Positions 1 through 5,155 of a DNA stretch of 6,020 nucleotides are shown piece after piece. The position numbers were made by a program, and so were the translations under genes. Numbering within the stretch: position 1 is the first letter of the stretch; each line of letters starts with the position of its first letter. Below the pieces are notes generated by a model. It was not told where the DNA came from. It was given only the letters and a program-made list of their open reading frames with translations, and ran no database searches. Source of the DNA: Alphaproteobacteria bacterium (GTDB taxonomy: Bacteria > Pseudomonadota > Alphaproteobacteria > Rickettsiales > UBA1997); contig VGDN01000072.1 of the NCBI GenBank assembly GCA_016869695.1, forward strand, positions 1 through 6,020, read 5' to 3'.

Positions 1-1035
1 TTCGGCAGCGATCACACCTTCATGTGAAGCTTTGTGCGCCAACCACGGCGCACCAACAACGTCACCGATAGCAAAAATATTCGGCTCAGCAGTTTCGAGA
101 TATCCATTCGCGACAATCCGACCCTTATCAAGTTTTAGCTTAAGTTTTTCGAGCCCAAGATTTTCGACATTAGCTACTATGCCTACAGCCATAATGACCT
201 TCTCCGCCGTGATCTCTTCGGCTTTGCCGCCAACTTCAACTGTTGCGGCTACAGATGTCTTACCTTTCTTCAGCGATTTTAACGCGGCAGAAGTAACAAC
301 TTTTATGCCCTGTCTCTCAAATGATTTGCGCGCGATCTTGGAAATTTCTTCATCTTCAACCGGCAAAATATTTTCGGCCATTTCGATGAGCGTTACCTCC
401 GCGCCCATATTTCTGTAGAATGAGGCGAATTCCGATCCGATCGCTCCAGAACCAACAACCAACAACGACTTTGGCAAAGCCTTAGGGATCATGGCTTCGC
501 GATATGTCCAAATATTTTCTGCGTCAGGCTCCATGCCCGGGATCACACGTGCTCTAGCGCCAGTGGCGATAATAAAATATGAAGCTTCGATTTCTTTATG
601 CACCCCCATCGCGGCGCTAACGCGTCCGCCCGATCCCCCTAAATAGGAGGATCCTGGGCTCATCTCACTCACCACTATTCTGTGCGGATCTAAAAACTTA
701 GCGAATCCGTTGATCACCTCGATTTTATTTTTCTTCATCAGCCCAGCAATACCCGAGCTCAAGCGCTTTGAAACTACGCGTGAGCGCTCGATGACTTTAG
801 TAAAATCAAACCCAATTTTTTCTGCCGAAAAACCGAAAGAATCGAGATTGTGCAAAAGGTGGTTAACCTCCGCAGACTTAAGTAGTGCCTTGGTCGGGAT
901 ACATCCCCAGTTCAAACAAATTCCGCCGAGATGATTGGCTTCAACAATACCAACCTTTAAACCAAGTTGTGCCGCACGAATAGCTGCAACATATCCACCG
1001 GGACCGGCACCGATTACACAGAGATCGAATTTCAT
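1..1035 (-). CDS. lpdA: Dihydrolipoamide dehydrogenase (E3), 3' end cut off by window edge
   Basis: This is the flavoprotein E3 of 2-oxoacid dehydrogenase complexes. It reoxidises the dihydrolipoyl group of E2 and passes electrons through a disulfide and FAD to NAD+ in the cytoplasm. The visible 345 codons start MKFDLCVIGAGPGGY, with the FAD-binding GAGPGG at residues 9-14. The redox-active pair C40/C45 lies in CLNWGCIPTK. The NAD-binding GSGAIG is at 195-200, and the second FAD contact, IFAIGD, is at about 320-325. The rest of the dimerisation domain, including the catalytic His-Glu pair, lies outside the window (family length is about 460-480). The Trp in CLNWGC and the ATGARAR segment resemble the E3 of alphaproteobacterial pyruvate dehydrogenase complexes. 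A Gly/Ser-rich stretch at about 126-144 looks like a small insertion. The ATG at 1035 begins right before the Rossmann fold, so the start is secure, but no Shine-Dalgarno sequence precedes it. It is divergent from prfB. Confidence 0.95.
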   Translation of the reverse strand, partial: MKFDLCVIGAGPGGYVAAIRAAQLGLKVGIVEANHLGGICLNWGCIPTKALLKSAEVNHLLHNLDSFGFSAEKIGFDFTKVIERSRVVSKRLSSGIAGLMKKNKIEVINGFAKFLDPHRIVVSEMSPGSSYLGGSGGRVSAAMGVHKEIEASYFIIATGARARVIPGMEPDAENIWTYREAMIPKALPKSLLVVGSGAIGSEFASFYRNMGAEVTLIEMAENILPVEDEEISKIARKSFERQGIKVVTSAALKSLKKGKTSVAATVEVGGKAEEITAEKVIMAVGIVANVENLGLEKLKLKLDKGRIVANGYLETAEPNIFAIGDVVGAPWLAHKASHEGVIAAE

Positions 1036-1162
1036 GATTTTTGATTTTAGATTTTAGATTTTTGAAGTGGAGTGTGTGAGGCTTGATGTATCTAAGTCTC
1101 AACTAAGATGATGTTTCGTCAGTTTCTCCACTTCTAAAATCAAAAATCAAAAATCTAAAATC
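1036..1162. repeat. Inverted repeat with heptameric (GATTTTW) arms filling the lpdA-prfB divergent intergenic region
   Basis: The left arm (1036-1072) is four 7-bp units, GATTTTT GATTTTA GATTTTA GATTTTT, followed by GAAGTGGAG. The right arm (1126-1162) is CTCCACTTC followed by TAAAATC AAAAATC AAAAATC TAAAATC. Folded together, the 37-bp arms pair at 33 positions. The four mismatches fall exactly once per heptamer, at the variable A/T position. The central 53 bp (1073-1125) are not repetitive. The arms directly touch the lpdA ATG (complement of 1033-1035) and the prfB ATG (1163), so each mRNA would have AAAATC immediately before AUG. Possible roles are a short-tandem-repeat element, a mobile repeat remnant or a DNA/RNA hairpin; the sequence alone does not decide. 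Similar AT-rich heptamer repeats are known in intergenic regions of cyanobacteria and some other bacteria. Confidence 0.9.
1083..1109 (+). promoter_or_regulatory. Weak candidate promoter for prfB
   Basis: Within the unique centre of the inverted repeat, TTGATG (1083-1088) could serve as a -35 box and TAAGAT (1104-1109) as a -10 box, separated by 15 bp. The fit is mediocre and the spacer is short. The main argument is positional: both divergent genes need a promoter, and this 53-bp core is the only non-repetitive DNA between them. I found no comparably good pair for lpdA on the minus strand. Confidence 0.2.
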
Positions 1163-2258
1163 ATGTCTGCCGAGATCGAAAATTTACTCACCCAGATCAC
1201 CACCTCTCTAAACCTCATCCGGGGGTGTCTTTGAACCGGATCGTTTAAGAGAAAAATTAGCCGAGCTAAGCAAAAAGTCAGAAGATCCGGAGCTATGGAA
1301 TAACAAGACGGAAGCACAAAAAATCCTCAAAGAAAAATCGCTGTTAGAAGAAAAATTGGGTCGAGTTTCTTTGATCGAAAATGGTCTGAAGGATAATCGT
1401 GAATATTTCGATTTGGCCAAGCTAGAAGCGGATGTACAGCTTTTATCTGATATCGAAAACGAACTAACCTCACTCAAGAAAATCGCCGGCGATTTTGAAG
1501 TAGAGTGCCTTTTTTCTGGCGAGAACGACACCAATAACTGCTTCCTTGACATCAATGCTGGCGCGGGTGGAACCGATTCTTGTGACTTCGCTTTGATGCT
1601 GCTGCGCATGTATGAACGCTTCGCTACTAAGAAAAAGTTTCGCGTCGAAATCGTTAGCCTGTTGCACGCAGAAGAGGCTGGAATTCGATCAGCGACTCTA
1701 AAAATTTCTGGCCGTTTTGCTTTTGGCTGGATGCGCTCTGAATCAGGTGTACATAGGCTGGTACGCATCTCACCTTTCAACGCCAATGACAAACGCCAAA
1801 CCAGCTTCGCGTCGGTCTGGGCCTATCCCGAAATCGATGAATCAATCGAGATTGACGTGCAGGAAAAAGATTTACGCATCGATGTTTTTCGCTCATCTGG
1901 GCCCGGCGGGCAGTCAGTAAACACAACCGATTCCGCTGTTCGTATAACTCACTTGCCAAGTGGAATTGTGGTGCAATGTCAGAATGATCGTTCACAAATC
2001 CGTAATCGCGCGGAATGCATGAAGATGCTCAAATCAAGGCTCCATGAGATTGAGCTACAAAAGAAAAAAGATGCGCAAGCCGCAACAGAATCTTCAAAAA
2101 CCGACAATAGTTGGGGACATCAAATTCGCTCTTACGTGCTGCATCCTTACCAACTTGTAAAAGATCTGCGCACTGATTTTGAAACCGGAAATATTCAGGC
2201 GGTGCTGGATGGAGATATCGAAGGATTTGTGAAGGCAGCACTGACTCAAAAGCTGTAA
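1163..2258 (+). CDS. prfB: Peptide chain release factor 2, expressed by programmed +1 frameshift: join(1163..1231, 1233..2258)
   Basis: RF2 reads UGA and UAA stop codons in the ribosomal A site and triggers release of the finished peptide. The zero frame opens at ATG 1163 (MSAEIENLLT...) and meets an in-frame TGA at 1232-1234 after 23 codons. Skipping one base at CTT continues as GAA CCG GAT and runs to TAA 2256-2258, giving 364 residues; E. coli RF2 has 365. In the joined protein the codon-recognition motif SPF is at residues 203-205 and the catalytic GGQ at 248-250. The alpha-helical domain 1 is N-terminal, and the end GDIEGFVKAALTQKL is typical. GVHRLVRISPF, SFASVWAYPEID and GHQIRSYVLHPYQLVKDLRT identify RF2 rather than RF1 and resemble alphaproteobacterial proteins. 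GPGGQSVN replaces the more usual GAGGQHVN. A naive ORF caller would start it within the second frame at TTG 1356 and lose 64 residues. No Shine-Dalgarno sequence precedes the ATG, because a repeat arm abuts it. Confidence 0.96.
1220..1235 (+). promoter_or_regulatory. prfB programmed +1 frameshift site
   Basis: The site reads CGG GGG TGT CTT TGA A. It has an internal Shine-Dalgarno-like GGGGG (1221-1225), a three-base spacer, the slippery codon CTT (1229-1231) and the in-frame stop TGA (1232-1234). Spacing is identical to the E. coli prfB site (AGGGGG UAU CUU UGA C). By analogy, when RF2 is scarce the ribosome pauses at UGA and P-site tRNA-Leu slips from CUU to UUU, so decoding resumes at GAA. 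When RF2 is abundant, the 23-codon product is released. This is autoregulation of RF2 level. The base after the stop is A, where E. coli has the poor-termination context C. Confidence 0.95.
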
Positions 2259-2487
2259 ATCATGACCCGTAATTCTTGCCGTAAAATTTCTCGCGACCAC
2301 CCGAATAAAGCTCTTCAACTCCTAACCCCACAAGGGCATCGGGCTTCGCCTCAACTTCCTCAGCTGAATATTTTTGGATCCTCTTCATCAAAAGATGTTT
2401 GAGCAGGAACAAGAATATAATTTTCCTACGCCGGTTTAATTGAAGGATGAGCAAGTGGATTTGAGATTGGCCCTGGAAACACATGCC
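2259..2487. other. Convergent intergenic stretch without a convincing gene
   Basis: This lies between the convergent stop codons of prfB and the PP2C gene. I see no strong GC-rich hairpin followed by a T-run, so no intrinsic terminator is called for either gene. An uninterrupted minus-strand frame (2484-2260, 74 codons) fills nearly the whole gap. Its ATG is 3 bp past the PP2C stop codon and its TGA just clears the prfB stop. From an internal ATG it would encode MKRIQKYSAEEVEAKPDALV and end EKFYGKNYGS. It has no good ribosome-binding site and no family I recognise. A 46-codon plus-strand frame starting at ATG 2262 is equally unsupported. Either could be chance, or the minus-strand frame a remnant of a longer C-terminal coding sequence. 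Confidence 0.4.
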
Positions 2488-4224
2488 CTAGAATTCGATG
2501 CCGCCATACTCATCATCACGATAGTTATTGTTGTTATTGTTGTTATTGTTGTTGCTCGCCACTTGAGGCGAAGTGGAGGGGAGGAGAGATTGTAGATTAA
2601 TATGTTGATTTCTGCGCGCCGAACTCTTCACCAATCTGCGCTCGGATGATAAAAACCTGTTAGCAAAAAAATCGGCGGCCAGGCCGGAGAGGTCTTGGCC
2701 ATTCACGATATCTCCACCAACATCATTCTTCGCGCCGCGATGTCCGTCAAAAACTCCAAACATCAAATCTATTGTTTGCTCGCCAGTAATCGGGCAAAAA
2801 ATCACCGTGATATTGTCGTAACTTTTTTGCTTCCCACCCATGTTAATCGCACATTCTTGTAGGTAGTAAGCTACGTTATTTTTGAACTGCGCTTGAACGC
2901 CACCCTCATTCTTAAACCACTTTTCCAGAGCCGCGGCATAAGACAGCTCATTGGCCCCTCCTTCTGGATAAAGACCGTCGCAAGACATCAGCAGATAACC
3001 TTCCACCACATCATGTTCTCTTAAAATTTTTTCGAGTTCGTAGCTGTAGAGATCGGGTTCGTTGTTAATCATCTCATCGTCACAATCACCAAAACTTCGG
3101 GAAAGACTCAGATTGCCATTGGTACGATAACAAGCCCCGTCGTGCATTACATAGCCACCTGCTTGCTCGATACGTTGGCGCTCTTCTTCGTTATTGGGAC
3201 TATGGTCGTTAGTTAAGCGAATCAACTTGAAACTCCCGTCCGCTTTTTTTGCACATAGCACCGCCCGCGAATCACCAACATTGGCAATGGTTAGTTTTTG
3301 ACTGGTAGCAAGATGGGCGATAATGCCCGTTGTTCCTGCATCCACGCGGTATCGCGAGTTATGACCAAAATTACTCTTAAGCAGACCACCAAATTCCAGG
3401 CAGGCATTTTGCAAGATGGTTGCGACATCGCCGCTATATGCGTTGCTAGCTTCTCCAACCAAAAATGCATCTTGCTGAACTTCATATAACCTCTTCACAT
3501 GGTTGCCGATGGTCTCAGAATATTCGATTCTCTTTCCGCCAAAATTCACCACTCCCGGCTCTTCATCACCCAATCTCGTTAAGGCTGGGGATATTGGCGA
3601 AAGCAGGATGGATGGACTATTTTTTTCGTCCTCTTCCTGCTGCGACTTCGCACTGATCGCGTTAAATCTAAAACTAAAAACATCTCTCTCGCCGGCGTCC
3701 TGCTTTCTCTTTGCCAGTGGAGAGGAGTGGTTGGATGGAGGTGACGACGGCTCATCCTCAACATATTCCTCAACATAAATCTGATTATCTTGCAGGAACT
3801 GAAACAACTTTTTTGCCGCCGGATGCTGTTGTTGAGCCGCCAGTGTGTAGTAGTAAGCCGCCTCCTCCTTTTTCCGTTGGCTAGCTAGCAAAAATGCGAA
3901 GGTATATTGCGCATGCCTATGCCCCATATCGGCCGCGCGCTTCCAGAATTCTTCTGCATTCCCCGTCAAACCGTGCAGGCAATAAGTACCGCGATTAAAA
4001 TGATCCGCGGCGGTAGCTGGGTTGAGAGATTTCAAAAATTTTTCAGCTACAAAATCCGCGGCTTCCTCTGCGGTTTTTATATCTTGACCGACGTAATAAG
4101 CTCCCGACCTTGAATTACTTTTCCTCACGGCAACAAATGACCCATCTTCCGTAGCAATATCGATTTGCTTTCCCTCATTAAGCAGAGGAAGAATTTTTAT
4201 TTTTACTTGGTCTGTTTTGCTCAT
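2488..4224 (-). CDS. Sel1-repeat / PP2C-type Ser/Thr phosphatase with permuted motif order and poly-Asn tail
   Basis: Predicted metal-dependent (Mg/Mn) phosphoserine/threonine phosphatase of 578 residues. Residues 1-70 form an unrecognised alpha/beta domain. Residues about 71-145 hold two to three Sel1-like helical repeats (EEFWKRAADMGHRHAQYTFA, then EEAAYYYTLAAQQQHPAAKK), which usually mediate protein contacts. Residues about 150-225 are a Ser/Pro/acidic linker. PP2C motifs follow: VQQD (249-252, metal Asp of motif 1), GTTGIIAHL (297-305), ANVGDSRAV (314-322), LTNDHSP (337-343), AGGYV (355-359), LSRSFGD (374-380), SCDGLY (414-419, metal D416) and YDNITVI (469-475, metal D470). The obligatory FGVFDGH motif is missing after motif 1 and appears at 489-495 (D493), downstream of DNITV. 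The tail holds ten Asn (558-567) and ends YRDDEYGGIEF. The motif-1 Glu is Gln, and its Arg (R245) is two residues out of register. There is no signal peptide or membrane segment. A secreted effector role is plausible but inferred. GAGGA lies upstream of the ATG. Confidence 0.88.
   Translation of the reverse strand: MSKTDQVKIKILPLLNEGKQIDIATEDGSFVAVRKSNSRSGAYYVGQDIKTAEEAADFVAEKFLKSLNPATAADHFNRGTYCLHGLTGNAEEFWKRAADMGHRHAQYTFAFLLASQRKKEEAAYYYTLAAQQQHPAAKKLFQFLQDNQIYVEEYVEDEPSSPPSNHSSPLAKRKQDAGERDVFSFRFNAISAKSQQEEDEKNSPSILLSPISPALTRLGDEEPGVVNFGGKRIEYSETIGNHVKRLYEVQQDAFLVGEASNAYSGDVATILQNACLEFGGLLKSNFGHNSRYRVDAGTTGIIAHLATSQKLTIANVGDSRAVLCAKKADGSFKLIRLTNDHSPNNEEERQRIEQAGGYVMHDGACYRTNGNLSLSRSFGDCDDEMINNEPDLYSYELEKILREHDVVEGYLLMSCDGLYPEGGANELSYAAALEKWFKNEGGVQAQFKNNVAYYLQECAINMGGKQKSYDNITVIFCPITGEQTIDLMFGVFDGHRGAKNDVGGDIVNGQDLSGLAADFFANRFLSSERRLVKSSARRNQHINLQSLLPSTSPQVASNNNNNNNNNNYRDDEYGGIEF
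2524..2553 (-). repeat. 9-bp tandem repeat encoding poly-asparagine
   Basis: Three exact copies of GTTATTGTT (2524-2532, 2533-2541, 2542-2550) plus one further GTT lie inside the PP2C gene. On the coding strand this reads AAC AAT AAC repeated, giving ten consecutive Asn at residues 558-567, eleven residues before the C-terminus. The unit is a multiple of three, so slippage changes tract length without breaking the frame. Confidence 0.92.
2650..2775 (-). other. Relocated PP2C metal-binding segment (FGVFDGH) at the C-terminal end of the domain
   Basis: Residues about 484-525 of the phosphatase read as the usual second PP2C motif region: hydrophobic strand LMFGVFDGHRG (487-497), a loop, then a helix SGLAADFFANRFLSS (513-527). 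These match the canonical FGVFDGHGG strand and the following Ala-rich helix. In ordinary PP2C proteins this segment lies about 20-30 residues after the R...ED motif and before the GSTA motif. Here that position (about 257-295) holds only helix-like sequence with no DGH. The segment is therefore moved as a unit, not duplicated. Confidence 0.8.
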
Positions 4225-4255
4225 TATTTTTCCTCACAAAATTTGGTTTACGAAC
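4225..4255. other. 31-bp divergent spacer between PP2C and ABC ATPase genes
   Basis: The start codons of the two divergent genes are only 31 bp apart, too little for two complete promoters. At least one promoter must lie within the 5' coding part of the opposite gene. I saw no convincing -35/-10 pair in the spacer itself. Confidence 0.6.
4231..4235 (-). promoter_or_regulatory. Ribosome-binding site of the PP2C gene
   Basis: On the minus strand GAGGA precedes the ATG at 4224 by six bases. It is a good Shine-Dalgarno match and fixes this start codon. Confidence 0.75.
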
Positions 4256-5152
4256 ATGCTCGCAATCGAAATAAAAAATCTCAGCAAGACGTATAAAAAA
4301 GGTGGCAAACTCGCGCTTAAGTTAATTAACTTGCAAATCAAGAAGGGGTCGTTTTTTGGATTACTTGGACCAAATGGCGCTGGCAAATCGACGATTATCA
4401 ACATCCTCGCCGGCCTAGTGAATAAAAGCTCCGGCATGGTTAATATCGCCGGCATCAATCTCGATGAAGATCCACAAGCAGCAAAGTTTAAGATTGGCAT
4501 CGTGCCGCAAGAACTCGTGCTCGATCCGTTTTTTAGCGTGCGCGAAACGCTCGAGATTTATGCCGGATATTTTGGGATAAAAAAATCGCAGCGCCGCACT
4601 GATGAGATCATCGAAGCGCTAGGTTTGAAGGATAAGGCCAATGCCGTGCCGCGCAGTCTCTCAGGCGGGATGCGGCGCCGTTTGTTGGTGGCCAAAGCGC
4701 TCGTGCATAATCCAGAAATTCTCGTTTTGGATGAGCCCACTGCCGGCGTAGATGTCGAACTGCGCAACCAGCTTTGGGATTACGTAAAAAAACTAAACCA
4801 GGCCGGAACCACGATTCTGTTGACCACACACTATCTCGAAGAGGCAGAAAAACTTTGCGACGAAATCGCCGTGATTAACCACGGACAAGTGATCGCGCAT
4901 GATCACAAAGAAAATTTGATGAAACTGCTTTCTAAAAAAGAGTTGGTGATTGAAACTTGCGAGGATGTTTTGGAGGTTGATCTGCCTGACTTTAACCTTC
5001 TTACTAAAAACAAAATCTCGATCACTTACGACCCAACAAAAATCGCCGTGGAAAATATTTTACAAAATCTTGCCGCCAAAAATATCCACATCAAAGACAT
5101 CGCCACCAACCAGCCTGATCTCGAGCAGGTTTTTCGGTATTTAGTGAGGTAA
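4256..5152 (+). CDS. ABC-2-type transporter ATP-binding protein
   Basis: Cytoplasmic ATPase subunit of an ABC exporter of the CcmA/YadG type; 298 residues from ATG 4256. Walker A GPNGAGKST is at residues 38-46, the Q-loop Gln at 85 (VPQE), the signature LSGGM at 135-139, Walker B ILVLDEP at 155-161, the D-loop region GVD at 164-166 and the H-loop His at 192 (TTHYLEEAE). A C-terminal accessory segment of about 80 residues follows, ending DLEQVFRYLVR as usual for this subfamily. All catalytic residues are present. GGMRRRLLVAKALVHNPEILVLDEP and GVDVELR resemble alphaproteobacterial members. A TTG at 4217 would add 13 residues and overlap the divergent gene; ATG 4256 gives the typical N-terminus MLAIEIKNLSKTYK, though no clear Shine-Dalgarno precedes it. 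The usual ABC-2 permease gene does not follow directly. The substrate cannot be told from sequence; drug, lipid or polysaccharide export are options. Confidence 0.93.
   Translation: MLAIEIKNLSKTYKKGGKLALKLINLQIKKGSFFGLLGPNGAGKSTIINILAGLVNKSSGMVNIAGINLDEDPQAAKFKIGIVPQELVLDPFFSVRETLEIYAGYFGIKKSQRRTDEIIEALGLKDKANAVPRSLSGGMRRRLLVAKALVHNPEILVLDEPTAGVDVELRNQLWDYVKKLNQAGTTILLTTHYLEEAEKLCDEIAVINHGQVIAHDHKENLMKLLSKKELVIETCEDVLEVDLPDFNLLTKNKISITYDPTKIAVENILQNLAAKNIHIKDIATNQPDLEQVFRYLVR
5146..5150 (+). promoter_or_regulatory. Ribosome-binding site of the downstream unknown gene
   Basis: GAGGT overlaps the last codon and stop of the ABC ATPase gene and lies five bases before ATG 5156. This supports that start and suggests the two genes are cotranscribed and possibly translationally coupled. 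Confidence 0.6.
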
Positions 5153-5155
5153 TAA

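Noticed and set aside
32..418. 128-codon plus-strand frame opposite lpdA
   Set aside because: It is a shadow of the lpdA frame, which shows clear NAD- and FAD-binding motifs over the same bases.
1036..1162. CRISPR-like or rho-independent terminator reading of the heptamer repeat
   Set aside because: The units are 7 bp without spacers, and the element lies between two diverging starts where no terminator is expected; the stem is AT-rich.
1163..1234. prfB interpreted as a frameshifted pseudogene
   Set aside because: The break sits exactly at the known RF2 recoding site with its Shine-Dalgarno-like stretch and CTT TGA, and the rest of the protein is intact.
1208..1792. 194-codon minus-strand open frame opposite prfB
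   Set aside because: It lies antisense to a strongly conserved RF2 sequence, and its Ser/Arg/Lys-rich translation has no family resemblance.
3503..3778. 91-codon plus-strand frame opposite the PP2C linker
   Set aside because: Its low-complexity Ser-rich translation mirrors the linker on the other strand; no ribosome-binding site or family match.
4217..4255. Upstream TTG start for the ABC ATPase
   Set aside because: It would overlap the start of the divergent PP2C gene and add residues (IIFPHKIWFTN) that do not fit the family; ATG 4256 gives the typical N-terminus.
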